Positions 32,797 through 42,375 of a stretch of 64,000 bases of DNA are shown in pieces. The translations under genes and the position numbers were made by a program. Source of the DNA: Candidatus Poribacteria bacterium (lineage in GTDB: Bacteria > Poribacteria > WGA-4E > WGA-3G). Under the pieces are notes generated by a model. The model worked only from the letters and a program-made list of their open reading frames with translations. It made no database searches and had not been told where the DNA came from. The first letter of the stretch is position 1, and the number at the start of each line of letters is the position of its first letter. The stretch spans positions 1-64,000 of the forward strand of contig RKRR01000123.1 in NCBI GenBank assembly GCA_007571305.1, read 5' to 3'.

Positions 32797-34731
32797 ATGC
32801 AGATTGATCAACTCATCTTAGGGAAATATAGATTGCTTGAGTTTCTCAATTCAGGGGGATTCTCCTCGGTTTTTCGCGCCCGCGAAGAAATGACAAATCG
32901 AATTGTCGCGATTAAAGCCTTAGCGAAAACCGCCTATCCTGCCAGCAGAATAAAGTTTTTGCTGACCGAATTTCAAGCAATGTCAAAGATTTGGGGACAT
33001 CCAAATATTGTCTCCATTCATACCGTCGAACCCGGCGAAGATGACTATGCCGCGTGGATAGTGATGGAATATGTCGAGGGCAAGAGTCTTCACGATCTCA
33101 TGCAGGAAGGGGCACTTAGCCTAACAGATACTCTCAATATTGGTTTAGACATTTGTCGTGGACTAAAAAAAGCGCATGCTCACAAGATCATGCATCGCGA
33201 TATCAAACCGCAAAATATCTTGCTCACAGCCGAAAAAGTGGCAAAAGTCGCAGACTTTAGTATCGCTCGCATATTTGGTGAAACCACCGAGTTTGCTGAA
33301 ACCATGGCTGGCACTCAACGTTACATGGCACCCGAACAACACTACGGTGCTTATGACTATCGTGCAGATCTTTATTCCACAGCACTCATCTTGTATCAGG
33401 CTGTAACCGGGCGATTCCCATTTTCAGGTGAAAACAGAGAAATTAATAAAAAGAAAGCCGCTGGAGCAATAGAAGAGATTCATAGGTGTCCTGAAGCACT
33501 CCGCAATTTCCTACAAAAAGCACTCCATCGACAACTCTCAGAACGCCACCAGAGTGCTGATGAGATGTACGAGGAACTGGATCGGATTTGCCAAGATGAG
33601 TATGTTAAACAGGCTTCCCAACTTATTGATGCGAGCGTTAAGTCCGGTAATCCGGGATTAGCGGAAGCCCTTGAACGATACCGTAAAACGTTCCGCCTCT
33701 CGCTTGCAGACGCTGAACGGATGAATCAAAATCTCTTTTTGCAACGACGGCAGAAAGAGGAAAATAGTAGGCGCGAGAAATTGGTAACTGAAGTCCAAAA
33801 ACACTATACACTCGCCACACGTTACATTGAGAACCAAGATTTTCGAAGCGTCCTATCAGAACTCCACAAGGCAAGTTGTCTCTATATTGACGATCAGGAT
33901 TTAAACAAAACTATAGACAATTTATTTCAAGAACTCAACGCCGCGAACCTGGTCTTTCCAGCAAACCTGACGGTTGAGGAAATTGTTGCACTCATTCAGA
34001 AATTACCTGAGAATGAAGGTGCTGTCCTTCGTACATGGCTTGAGCATCAAATGCAAGCACCAGAAGAAATAACAGATATACCCCCCATACAACCTCGCGT
34101 TCGGGCAACCGGCAGTTATCGACTCGTGATTGAGGAATCTTCACCGGAATTCCTACTCGATCAGATTCACAGCGACATCCAATATCCACATGAAGTAGAA
34201 GCATTCCGTATCTTCCGGCAAATTTATATCTATGAACAACAAGGGCGGACCCAGCAGTGCCACATACTTTATAGGAAACTCGGTAGATTTTATCAAAAAC
34301 AGGCTAACAACTTTGTCAAGAAAGACGATTTAGAACTCGTAGCCAACTGTTATACGCGCGCTCGCTTCGCTTACACAATCGCGGAGAAGCCTCGTCTCGC
34401 CAAGAAAAACGCCCAAAAAGGTGGGACTTATTACACTCGCTTGGCGCGTCAACTCGAACTCCAACGTTCATGGGAAGAAGCCGGAAAATCTTATATCCTC
34501 GCTGCTTACAACTACGGCTACGCAAATTTGCTATCGCTCGTTGAAGAATGCCATAGAATGGCAACCGTCTGTTATTTTAACGTCGCTGAGAGTGCTCATC
34601 TCAATAAGGAATTGCAAACCGCTTATGACTATTACACGTTAATCTTGGCAATTGGTGAAAAAATGTCTACACCGACCAAAATGGTAAGCGAAGCTCAAAA
34701 ATTAATATCGGATATCCCGGTCGAAAGTTAA
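32797..34731 (+). CDS. Ser/Thr protein kinase with C-terminal helical-repeat region
   Basis: 644 residues. The kinase domain (about 5-270) has a Gly-rich loop (LNSGGFSSVFRA), VAIKAL lysine, HRDIKPQNIL catalytic loop, an APEQHYG segment and DLYSTALILYQAVTGRFPF. The usual DFG is DFS here (VADFSIARIFG), with the metal-binding Asp retained. The remaining 370 residues are rich in helices with TPR-like pairs (RFAYTIAEKPRLAKKNAQK, AGKSYILAAYNYGYANLL). No transmembrane segment, so it is likely cytosolic. No phosphatase or obvious target is nearby. The start is ATG 32797; a GTG at 32788 is possible and neither has a clear ribosome binding site. Confidence 0.9.
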   Translation: MQIDQLILGKYRLLEFLNSGGFSSVFRAREEMTNRIVAIKALAKTAYPASRIKFLLTEFQAMSKIWGHPNIVSIHTVEPGEDDYAAWIVMEYVEGKSLHDLMQEGALSLTDTLNIGLDICRGLKKAHAHKIMHRDIKPQNILLTAEKVAKVADFSIARIFGETTEFAETMAGTQRYMAPEQHYGAYDYRADLYSTALILYQAVTGRFPFSGENREINKKKAAGAIEEIHRCPEALRNFLQKALHRQLSERHQSADEMYEELDRICQDEYVKQASQLIDASVKSGNPGLAEALERYRKTFRLSLADAERMNQNLFLQRRQKEENSRREKLVTEVQKHYTLATRYIENQDFRSVLSELHKASCLYIDDQDLNKTIDNLFQELNAANLVFPANLTVEEIVALIQKLPENEGAVLRTWLEHQMQAPEEITDIPPIQPRVRATGSYRLVIEESSPEFLLDQIHSDIQYPHEVEAFRIFRQIYIYEQQGRTQQCHILYRKLGRFYQKQANNFVKKDDLELVANCYTRARFAYTIAEKPRLAKKNAQKGGTYYTRLARQLELQRSWEEAGKSYILAAYNYGYANLLSLVEECHRMATVCYFNVAESAHLNKELQTAYDYYTLILAIGEKMSTPTKMVSEAQKLISDIPVES

Positions 34732-34744
34732 AGGAACTATATCG

Positions 34745-35533
34745 GTGAAAGCAGCTTTGAAGCGCGGAGAAGTGCTTGTCGGAACATTTGTCCTTGAATT
34801 CGCTGGCTCCGCGATTGCAACACTTCTCGCAAGTGCCGGGGCAGACTTTGTTATCGCAGACTTGGAGCACAGCTCCTTCTCCATAGAAACTATTGGACGG
34901 ACAATTCGGAACGCACGTGGTTCCAATCTTCCCTGTATTGTTCGTGTCCCCACGCTTGAACGCCATTTTGTCTCTAGGGTCCTTGACGCTGGTGCCACCG
35001 GTGTCATGATTCCTCGGGTCGAGTCCGGTGAAGACATTGAAAAAATTAAAAAATGGACAAAATACGCGCCCGAAGGCGATCGAGGTGTTGCTTTTGGCAT
35101 TGGACATACCGATTATGGGGACTTCACAAAACTCAATACCGGGGAATATATCCACAACGCAAATCAGGAAATCCTCACTATCGGACAAATTGAAACCATC
35201 CAAGCCGTTGAAAACCTAAATGCAATCCTTGATGCCGGCGAGTTAGATGTTGTGTTTATTGGTCCCTACGACCTATCTACCTCTATGGGTATCTCTGGTG
35301 AATTTAACCATCCACGACTTTTAGAATCCATAAAAAATATTATCAGCGTTACACAGACACATAATATTCCTTTAGGCTGTTATGTCAACGACTTTGAGAG
35401 CGGTGAACAGTGGTTAAATCTCGGTGTTCAACTGATTGCATGCGGAAATGATGCTTTTCTCTTAACTCGTAAATTTGCTGAGGAGCATCAAAAATTCAAA
35501 GATGCGATAAAGGCTTCAAACGCTCATCAGTGA
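34745..35533 (+). CDS. HpcH/HpaI-family aldolase
   Basis: 262 residues, GTG start. Class II aldolase barrel of the HpcH/HpaI (2-dehydro-3-deoxyglucarate aldolase) family: GTFVLEFAGSAIATLLASAG at the N-terminus, ADLEHSSFS, GVMIPRVESGEDIEK with the metal-ligand Glu, GQIETIQAVENL and VFIGPYDLSTSMGI. It cleaves 2-keto-3-deoxy or related hydroxy-oxo acids to pyruvate plus an aldehyde. It precedes iolC by 52 bases and iolD follows, so it may take the place of IolJ (2-deoxy-5-keto-gluconate-6-phosphate aldolase), which is not in the window. That role is inference. Confidence 0.9.
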   Translation: MKAALKRGEVLVGTFVLEFAGSAIATLLASAGADFVIADLEHSSFSIETIGRTIRNARGSNLPCIVRVPTLERHFVSRVLDAGATGVMIPRVESGEDIEKIKKWTKYAPEGDRGVAFGIGHTDYGDFTKLNTGEYIHNANQEILTIGQIETIQAVENLNAILDAGELDVVFIGPYDLSTSMGISGEFNHPRLLESIKNIISVTQTHNIPLGCYVNDFESGEQWLNLGVQLIACGNDAFLLTRKFAEEHQKFKDAIKASNAHQ

Positions 35534-35585
35534 AGAATTACCAATCTTTAATGTTTTTGAATAAGGCACGCGCTGCGAAAAGAAA

Positions 35586-36593
35586 ATGGAAACTTACGAT
35601 ATTCTCTCAATTGGACGAAGTTCTTTAGACCTCTACGCGAACGACATCGGTGCTGAATTTCCAGATATTAAAAGTTTTGGTGCCTTTGTTGGCGGATGTC
35701 CTACGAATATCAGCGTTGGTGTCCAGCGGCTTGGGCTTCAAGCAGCACTCCTCACCGCCGTCGGTGAGGATCCGGTTGGAGAATTTCTACTCAAGTTTTT
35801 GGAGAGTGAGGGCATTGAAACCCAATTTATTCCTCAAAAATCAGGGTATAGAACAAGTGCCGTCGTACTCGGTATTGAACCCCCAGATCGGTTTCCGCTC
35901 ATCTACTACCGCGATAACTGTGCAGATATTGAACTCACTATTGACGATGTTCTCGCCGCGCCGATTGCTGAAAGTCGAGCAGTGCTGATATCTGGGACTG
36001 GGTTGAGTAAAGAGCCGAGTCGCAGCGCAACACTCTACGCTGCAGAACACGCACACGCCCTCGGTAAACATGTCTTTTTGGACCTTGATTTCCGGGCAGA
36101 TCAGTGGCATGATCCAAGAGCATTTGGTGTTGTCATACGATCGGCTTTGCGTTATATTGATGTTGCTATCGGGACAGAGGAAGAGATCAAAGCAGCAACG
36201 CTTACGAGTCTTTCACAAATCACAATTGAACACTCTCAAATCTCGAATCCTACGATTGAAGGCGATATGCCACTTGCCATTGAGACACTTTTAAGTGCCG
36301 GTCCAGATGCTCTGATAGTCAAGCGCGGCATTGAAGGTGCAGAGGTTCACTTAACGGATGGAGAAATCGTTCACGCGAAACCCTTCCCTGTCGAAGTCTA
36401 CAATACGCTCGGTGCTGGTGATGCTTTCGCAAGTGGTTTTATTTACGGTCATCTCAGGGGTTGGGGTTGGGAAAGGTCTGCCTGTCTCGGCAATGCCACG
36501 GGTGCAATTGTTGTAACACGGCATGGTTGTGCTAACTTTATGCCAACAATGCCCGAAGTTGATGAATTTGTCGCGGAACGCGGCGGATGGTGA
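35586..36593 (+). CDS. iolC: 5-dehydro-2-deoxygluconokinase (IolC-like PfkB kinase)
   Basis: 335 residues, PfkB/ribokinase fold. The N-terminus YDILSIGRSSLDLYANDIG is characteristic of IolC; GGCPTNISVGVQRLGLQAAL and the PfkB active-site segment NTLGAGDAFASGFIYG (Asp as base) are present. In the myo-inositol pathway it phosphorylates 2-deoxy-5-keto-D-gluconate. It lies between the HpcH/HpaI aldolase and iolD on the same strand, supporting assignment to inositol catabolism. The start ATG lacks a strong ribosome binding site. Confidence 0.92.
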   Translation: METYDILSIGRSSLDLYANDIGAEFPDIKSFGAFVGGCPTNISVGVQRLGLQAALLTAVGEDPVGEFLLKFLESEGIETQFIPQKSGYRTSAVVLGIEPPDRFPLIYYRDNCADIELTIDDVLAAPIAESRAVLISGTGLSKEPSRSATLYAAEHAHALGKHVFLDLDFRADQWHDPRAFGVVIRSALRYIDVAIGTEEEIKAATLTSLSQITIEHSQISNPTIEGDMPLAIETLLSAGPDALIVKRGIEGAEVHLTDGEIVHAKPFPVEVYNTLGAGDAFASGFIYGHLRGWGWERSACLGNATGAIVVTRHGCANFMPTMPEVDEFVAERGGW

Positions 36594-36655
36594 ACATATT
36601 TTGATGGTCCCGTACCAAGATTATATGCTACTTTACTGAAGGAGGAGTAGTCTTC

Positions 36656-38521
36656 ATGAAAACACAGAAACTCACGATGGGACAAGCCATCGTCCAATTT
36701 CTTCGACAACAGTATGTTGAACGAGATGGGAACGAAACCCAATTCTTTGCCGGTATGTTCGGAATCTTTGGACACGGAAACGTTGCTGGTATCGGACAGG
36801 CGTTGCATCAGTATTCTGATTCCTTTCGTTTCTACCAGACGCGGAACGAACAATCCATGGTGCACACCGCCGCGGCTTTTGCCAAAATGAGCAATCGCCT
36901 ACGAACTTTTGCTTGCACGACATCCATTGGACCGGGGGCAACGAACATGGTTACAGGTGCTGCAGGAGCGACAATTAATCGATTGCCGGTCCTCTTACTA
37001 CCGGGAGACATTTTTTCCACACGCTTAGTCGCCCCAGTTTTACAACAGTTGGAATCCTCCAACTCACAAGATTATTCAGTGAACGATTGTTTCAAGCCGA
37101 TTTCACGTTATTGGGATCGGATTAACCGTCCAGAACAGATAATTACCGCCTTGCCAGAGGCAATGCGGGTGCTGACATCGCAGGCTGATACGGGGACAGT
37201 AACCTTAGCACTTCCACAAGACGTTCAGGCTGAGGCGTATGATTATCCTGCCCAACTTTTTGAGAAACGTGTTTATACCATATCTCGTCCTCGTGCCGAT
37301 GCAAGTCTGCTTAATCGAGCAGCTGCGTGGATTCGTGAGAGTAAATCCCCTTTGATTATTGCCGGTGGTGGTGTTATCTATGGCGAAGCCACAGCACAAC
37401 TCGCTCAATTTGCAGAGCAGACCGGTATTCCTGTCGGTGAAACTTTCGCAGGAAAAGGTTCGCTCCCCTACAATCATCCGCAGAATCTGGGAGCAATAGG
37501 CGCGACTGGAACGCCAGGGGCGAATATCATCGCACGAGAGGCAGATTTGGTGATTGCAATCGGCACACGTTTGAGTGATTTCACGACTGCCTCCAAGACT
37601 GCTTTCCAAAACTCCAACGTTCGTTTTATCAACATTAATGTCGCTGAGTTCGATGCCTTTAAACATGCCGCCTTACCGCTCGTCGCAGATGCGCGCGTTA
37701 CACTTGAAGAACTCGCTACTGCCGTAGGGAATTATCATGTCGATGCCGCCTATGCCACGCAAATCAATAACTATCGCGCCGAATGGGAGGAAGAAGTAGA
37801 TCGGCTTTACCACCTTGGGAACGTTCCTTTACCGAGTCAAAGTGAGGTCATCGGTGTGGTTAACGAATTTTCGCGTCCTGAAGATGTCATGGTCTGTGCG
37901 GCGGGAAGCCTGCCGGGAGACTTGCACAAGTTATGGCGAACCCGGAATCCGAAACAGTACCATTTAGAATACGGATACTCGTGTATGGGCTACGAAATCG
38001 CTGGTGGATTGGGCATCAAAATGGCGGATCCGAACCGTGATGTCTATGTTATGGTAGGTGATGGTTCATACTTAATGCTGGCACAGGAAATCATCACATC
38101 AATTCAGGAGGGTTTTAAACTCATTATCGTGCTTGTGAATAATGAGGGACATAGCAGTATCGGTGGATTGTCTCGGGCAACCGGTGCGCAAGGTTTCGCT
38201 ACCCGCTTTCGTTATCGCGACGAAAAAACGGGTGAACTTGAAGGTGACTTTCTACCGGTGGACCTCGCAGCGAATGCCGCCAGTCTTGGGGCCAAGGTTA
38301 TTGAAGCGACGACCGTGCAAAGCCTAAAAGCCGCCCTGCATGAGGCACGCGAATCTGAGCACACAACCGTTGTAAAGATTGATGTGGACTACTACCAAGG
38401 GGTTCCGCGCTATGAATCGTGGTGGGATGTTCCTATCGCGCAAGTCTCCGAAGTAGACACAGCGCAAGAGGCATACAAAGAATACGAATTAGATAAGCGA
38501 AAGGAACGTTATTTCCTATAG
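36656..38521 (+). CDS. iolD: 3D-trihydroxycyclohexane-1,2-dione acylhydrolase (decyclizing)
   Basis: 621 residues of the thiamine-diphosphate enzyme fold. It opens the inosose-derived ring to 5-deoxyglucuronate in inositol catabolism. N-terminal LTMGQAIVQFLRQQYVERDG and FGIFGHGNVAGIGQAL with the FYQTRNEQSMVHTA segment (catalytic Glu), and the ThDP-binding GDGSYLMLAQEI...NNEGHSSIGGLSR motif are typical of IolD. The start follows GGAGGAG at 62 bases after iolC. IolB, IolE, IolG and IolJ are absent here, so the pathway is either dispersed or rewired. Confidence 0.94.
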   Translation: MKTQKLTMGQAIVQFLRQQYVERDGNETQFFAGMFGIFGHGNVAGIGQALHQYSDSFRFYQTRNEQSMVHTAAAFAKMSNRLRTFACTTSIGPGATNMVTGAAGATINRLPVLLLPGDIFSTRLVAPVLQQLESSNSQDYSVNDCFKPISRYWDRINRPEQIITALPEAMRVLTSQADTGTVTLALPQDVQAEAYDYPAQLFEKRVYTISRPRADASLLNRAAAWIRESKSPLIIAGGGVIYGEATAQLAQFAEQTGIPVGETFAGKGSLPYNHPQNLGAIGATGTPGANIIAREADLVIAIGTRLSDFTTASKTAFQNSNVRFININVAEFDAFKHAALPLVADARVTLEELATAVGNYHVDAAYATQINNYRAEWEEEVDRLYHLGNVPLPSQSEVIGVVNEFSRPEDVMVCAAGSLPGDLHKLWRTRNPKQYHLEYGYSCMGYEIAGGLGIKMADPNRDVYVMVGDGSYLMLAQEIITSIQEGFKLIIVLVNNEGHSSIGGLSRATGAQGFATRFRYRDEKTGELEGDFLPVDLAANAASLGAKVIEATTVQSLKAALHEARESEHTTVVKIDVDYYQGVPRYESWWDVPIAQVSEVDTAQEAYKEYELDKRKERYFL

Positions 38522-38553
38522 TCATCTATATGGATGCGAACGAGAGGAAAGTT

Positions 38554-38793
38554 ATGAAAGCATCAGAACTTTTAGCAAAAGTCAAATCAGGGGAGGCTAT
38601 TCCTTGCTGTTCCTGTGATGAAGAGATTCCAGCCGCTGACATTTTGGGGTTTGTTTTTAAGTTGGGAACACTCGCGCCGCGCATGGAAAACGCAAATGTC
38701 GGTGATATTACCTGCGTTAAATGCCAAACTGCAGACCCAGATATTAATATTGAGCCGCGCGGGCCGGATGTCAAATTCGTTCGTGGCAACTAA
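38554..38793 (+). CDS. small CxxC zinc-ribbon protein
   Basis: 79 residues with PCCSCDEEI near residue 17 and CVKCQ near residue 56, i.e. four or five cysteines in CxxC pairs that could bind one zinc. No similarity is recognised beyond that. The ATG at 38554 has GAGAGG in front; a more distal ATG at 38530 lacks one. It starts about 30 bases after iolD and may be co-transcribed. Function unknown. Confidence 0.65.
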   Translation: MKASELLAKVKSGEAIPCCSCDEEIPAADILGFVFKLGTLAPRMENANVGDITCVKCQTADPDINIEPRGPDVKFVRGN

Positions 38794-39000
38794 CTTACGA
38801 GAATGTAACAGACCTGAGCGAAAGGAAAATTTGTGACTTTCCCTTTTTGTGCTGTACTCCTAAACCAGTTTGGGAGGAGGTGCTGCGAAGTATATTATCT
38901 GGTGTGTTTGCCATTTTCCGTTTGCACAGGGGAATAGGTAGACCAGATTAATAAATTACAATACACTTATGAAAATTTACGCTTCCGATTGGAGGTATTC

Positions 39001-39939
39001 ATGTTAAAAAAAAAGAATAGCTTAGAAAGAATAGATAATACCAAAGAACGAAAGGTTAAAAATCGGAAAGAAAAAGAGGTCACACGTGGGAAGCATTATT
39101 ATGCTAACTCCCATAATTTTAGTAAGAAAACTAACCCATTACCTGCCAAATGGACTGATAAAATTATCTGTGGTGACTCGCAAGTCATTCTTAAGCAGTT
39201 ACCTGACAATTGTATCGATCTTATCTTCACTTCACCTCCCTACAACTTTGGGCTGGATTATGAAGATACCGAAGATGCTTTTGTATGGGACTCTTACTTC
39301 AAGGCTTTGTTTGGTATCTTTGATGAATGCATCAGGATTCTGAAATATGGTGGGCGCATTGTCGTTAATGTTCAACCTCTATTTTCAGATTATATTCCAA
39401 CGCATCACCTTATTTCTCAATACTTTATGCGCAAAAAACTCATCTGGAAAGGCGAGATCTTGTGGGAAAAAAATCACTATAACTGTAAGTATACCGCTTG
39501 GGGAAGTTGGAAAAGTCCATCGAGCCCTTATCTCAAATATACATGGGAATTTTTAGAAGTCTTTTGCAAAGGGGCCTTGAAAAAATCAGGCGATTCAAAA
39601 AATGCTGATATTGACGCGGATTCATTCAAAGAATGGGTTTCGGCAAAATGGACAATCGCGCCGGAACGGAATATGCAGAAATTCAAACATCCTGCGATGT
39701 TTCCAGAAGAATTAGCAAATCGAGTGCTGCAGCTATTCAGTTTCAAAGGGGATATCGTTCTGGATCCTTTTGCGGGGGTTGGAACAACTTGCCTCTCAGC
39801 ACTTAAACTCCAGCGTCCGTACGTGGGTATAGATATTTCGCCCGAATATTGCCAAATCGCCGCGGATAGGTTAAGAATCTTACCTACTTTCCGAGAGACC
39901 CCAATTCTTAATAAGGAAACAGGACTTACACAATTTTGA
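39001..39939 (+). CDS. DNA methyltransferase, SPPY type (amino-MTase, beta-like order)
   Basis: 312 residues. The catalytic motif IV is TSPPYNFGLDY near residue 76 and the AdoMet-binding motif I is LDPFAGVGTTCLSAL near residue 260, so the catalytic motif precedes the cofactor motif, the beta order. SPPY is most common in N4-cytosine methyltransferases but also occurs in some N6-adenine enzymes. A basic, lysine-rich N-terminal 30 residues is unusual. No restriction gene adjoins, so it is an orphan methyltransferase or a solitary part of a system. The start ATG follows GGAGG. It has lower GC than its neighbours. Confidence 0.88.
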   Translation: MLKKKNSLERIDNTKERKVKNRKEKEVTRGKHYYANSHNFSKKTNPLPAKWTDKIICGDSQVILKQLPDNCIDLIFTSPPYNFGLDYEDTEDAFVWDSYFKALFGIFDECIRILKYGGRIVVNVQPLFSDYIPTHHLISQYFMRKKLIWKGEILWEKNHYNCKYTAWGSWKSPSSPYLKYTWEFLEVFCKGALKKSGDSKNADIDADSFKEWVSAKWTIAPERNMQKFKHPAMFPEELANRVLQLFSFKGDIVLDPFAGVGTTCLSALKLQRPYVGIDISPEYCQIAADRLRILPTFRETPILNKETGLTQF

Positions 39940-39984
39940 CAATAACACGGTCTCTGAGAGGGAAACCCACCGACAAAAATACAC

Positions 39985-40042
39985 GGTTCCTTGACACAAC
40001 CTAACAGGTTATGCTACAAAAGAGCAGCCTGCGTAAGTCCTA
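39985..40042 (-). repeat. partial AGGACTTA-type element with CCTGTTAGG core
   Basis: CACAACCTAACAGGTTATGC followed by TACAAAAGAGCAGCCTGCG and TAAGTCCT: the reverse complement of the left part of the element at 10331-10452. Confidence 0.65.
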
Positions 40043-40139
40043 AAGAGAGTTAAATGGCAACTGACACTTCATTAGTTTTACTTCAATCTTTTGTTTAGCA
40101 CAGCCTCAGTGTCACTTCTTCTTTTACTCACATGACAAT

Positions 40140-40880
40140 ATGTCCGAATACATTGTTGGCAGAAATCCAGTTATAGAGCATCTACAGAGCGGAACTCAAA
40201 CCGTGGAAAAAATCTGGATTGCCAAGGGGAATGCCCATTCGCGCCTCCAACATATCGCCACACTGGCAGAAAAAGCGGGGGTCCCCATAAAACGCTGTAC
40301 ACAGCGCGAACTGGATAGGCTTGAGCCATCTGTTCCTCATCAGGGTGTTATTGCCTGTATCAGACCCGCGCGGTACTATGATCTCCCATCAATACTCGCG
40401 AAAATAGAACGCAGCGGGCACAACGCTCTGTTAATTCTATTAGATAACATTCAAGATCCAAGAAACCTTGGGGCGATTTTCCGGACTGCTGAGGCTGTGA
40501 ATGCCGATGCCATTATCATTCCAAAAAATCGTTCTGCCAGCATCACAGCGGCTGTGCACAAAGCATCAGCCGGTACTTCCGCGTATGTGCCTATCGTCAA
40601 AGTGACAAACATTGCACACACCATAGACACGGTTAAAAACGGAGGAATCTGGGTTGCCGGTGCTGCTGAGGATGCGTCTTGTTTGTATACAGATGCTGAC
40701 TTTCGTGTGCCACTGTGTCTCGTCTTAGGAAGTGAAGGTAAGGGGATCCGGCGGCTCGTCAAGCAGAAATGTGATTATCTTGTTCATCTGCCGATGTTAG
40801 GGCAAATCGCCTCTCTCAACGTTTCAGTTGCAGCAGGTGTTCTGTTGTATGAAGTCATTCGACAGCGCGATGTGAAGTGA
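40140..40880 (+). CDS. rlmB: 23S rRNA (guanosine-2'-O)-methyltransferase RlmB-like (SpoU family)
   Basis: 246 residues. N-terminal substrate-binding domain begins YIVGRNPVIEHL; the C-terminal SPOUT knot shows LLDNIQDPRNLGAIFRTAEA (motif 1), LVLGSEGKGIRRLV (motif 2) and LGQIASLNVSVAAGVLLYE (motif 3), all intact. RlmB modifies 23S rRNA G2251 in E. coli. Related TrmH proteins modify tRNA, so the exact nucleotide is inferred. Convergent with radC. Confidence 0.93.
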   Translation: MSEYIVGRNPVIEHLQSGTQTVEKIWIAKGNAHSRLQHIATLAEKAGVPIKRCTQRELDRLEPSVPHQGVIACIRPARYYDLPSILAKIERSGHNALLILLDNIQDPRNLGAIFRTAEAVNADAIIIPKNRSASITAAVHKASAGTSAYVPIVKVTNIAHTIDTVKNGGIWVAGAAEDASCLYTDADFRVPLCLVLGSEGKGIRRLVKQKCDYLVHLPMLGQIASLNVSVAAGVLLYEVIRQRDVK

Positions 40881-40891
40881 ATCGGCACACT

Positions 40892-41638
40892 TCAAATGAA
40901 GTTTTCTTCCTTCAGGCTAACAAAAATTCCATCGCCAATGATAATGTGATCCAACACTTTTATCCCAATTTGATTTCCAGCCTCAATCAGTTGTTTTGTT
41001 GCTCGAATGTCCTCTTGACTCGGCTGAGGATCCCCAGATGGATGATTGTGAACAAGGATAATTGAATTCGCTGATTCCTCAATAGCGAATCGGAAAATTT
41101 CGCGTGGGTGGAAAACGCTGGCGTTTAGTGTGCCTTCAAAGACTGTTCCTTCTGACAATTTTTTGCCCCAGGGCACATCGTCACTGAGATTACCCGTGAT
41201 ACCTTTGGTTGTCACACCACCCTTCGTATCAAGACACAGGACACAAACGATTTCCTTCTGTAGATACCGCATTCTGGACATCATCAGATCGGCGACATCA
41301 GCTGGGGATGTAATTTTATCTCGGTCGGCGTGGAAACGCGCCAATCGTTTTCCAAGTTCAAGTGCCGCAACGATCTGTGCGGCTTTTGCCTCACCAATGC
41401 CTTTAATCTTCTCAAACTGTTTGGACCTATGATCCGCCATTCGCTTCAAATCACCTTCAAACGCCATAAGAATCTGCTCACCAAGCTGGATAGCGGTTGT
41501 TCCTTGGAAACCACTTTTGAGAATGATAGCCAACAGGTCAGAATCTCTGAGGCTCTCCGGTCCATGTTTCCGGAGTCTTTCACGGGGACGTTCATCTTCG
41601 GGGAGATCCTTAATTCGTATACGGTTCGCTTCGTACAT
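40892..41638 (-). CDS. radC: RadC-family JAB-domain protein
   Basis: 248 residues. N-terminal helix-hairpin-helix-like part (RERLRKHGPESLRDSDLLAI, FEKIKGIGEAKAAQIVAALE) followed by a JAB1/MPN-like domain with the metal motif ILVHNHPSGDPQPSQEDIRAT. RadC was once considered a DNA-repair protein, but its real function is unsettled. Convergent with rlmB, with 11 bases between stops, and divergent from the InsA-like gene. Confidence 0.93.
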   Translation of the reverse strand: MYEANRIRIKDLPEDERPRERLRKHGPESLRDSDLLAIILKSGFQGTTAIQLGEQILMAFEGDLKRMADHRSKQFEKIKGIGEAKAAQIVAALELGKRLARFHADRDKITSPADVADLMMSRMRYLQKEIVCVLCLDTKGGVTTKGITGNLSDDVPWGKKLSEGTVFEGTLNASVFHPREIFRFAIEESANSIILVHNHPSGDPQPSQEDIRATKQLIEAGNQIGIKVLDHIIIGDGIFVSLKEENFI

Positions 41639-41775
41639 TGCTTTCCTTTCTGCTAATGAAATCCGTTGACATTATACCGCATTTCAGCGTTAAGAAACAA
41701 ACAAAATCCGCCACCACCAAAATATGGTTTTATGTTATACTTGCCTCTATCTTATCTTTAGGGAGGGACACCGCG

Positions 41776-42192
41776 ATGCACTGTCCGCGCTGCAAGCGAG
41801 AAGACGCTGTCAAAAATGGTAAAGCCAGGGAACGCCAACGCTATAAATGTAAATCTTGTGGGTTTCAGTTTACACGACTTACCTCCCGTGGAAGGCCCCC
41901 ATGGCAGAGAGCCTTGGCAGTATTCCTATACTGTCGTGGGATTTCTATAAGTACAATCGCGCGAATGTTTTCAGTATCGCCGAGTACCATCTTCAAATGG
42001 GTTCGGAAGTTTGGCACACCGCTCGGACCTACCCCTGATTCTGATGCAGATGGCGCGGTTCTTCTTGACGACGTTGAAATATCACAGTACCTGAAAACAC
42101 AGAGCGAAAGCGATAAATCTGGAAAGATTTTTGTCCTTATACCGGAAGATGTGTCGTCTAAGGATGTGGTCGTCGGAATAAAGCGAGATTGA
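41776..42192 (+). CDS. InsA-like protein (zinc ribbon plus helix-turn-helix)
   Basis: 138 residues. An N-terminal zinc ribbon MHCPRCKREDAVKNGK...YKCKSCGFQFT resembles the IS1 InsA domain, followed by a helix-turn-helix (ISISTIARMFSVSPSTIFKWV). There is no DDE transposase part and no IS ends are seen. The C-terminal 45 residues (about 95-138) are unrelated to InsA. It could be a domesticated transposase-derived regulator. The ATG follows GGGAGGGA; a longer frame begins at 41638. A terminator follows at 42294. Confidence 0.75.
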   Translation: MHCPRCKREDAVKNGKARERQRYKCKSCGFQFTRLTSRGRPPWQRALAVFLYCRGISISTIARMFSVSPSTIFKWVRKFGTPLGPTPDSDADGAVLLDDVEISQYLKTQSESDKSGKIFVLIPEDVSSKDVVVGIKRD

Positions 42193-42293
42193 CTCTTGTC
42201 CTAAAATCACCAAAACTGCAAATCGCATTATCCGCTACATTTTAAGTTTAAGGTATCTGTGAAGTGGACTCTTAGCGGTGGTCGTTGTGATTT

Positions 42294-42326
42294 CCTAACC
42301 CTACCCGGTATGGTTAGGGTTTTTTA
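42294..42326 (+). terminator. intrinsic terminator after the InsA-like gene
   Basis: CCTAACC (42294-42300) pairs with GGTTAGG (42312-42318), followed by T-run 42320-42326. Confidence 0.8.
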
Positions 42327-42375
42327 TTTTCAGATGACCCCGTTCATCTTCCTATATATTCGGTCATCGTACCTT

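Noticed and set aside
41776-42192. Complete IS1-type element
   Set aside because: No DDE transposase (InsB) part and no terminal inverted repeats are visible; only the InsA-like domain is present.
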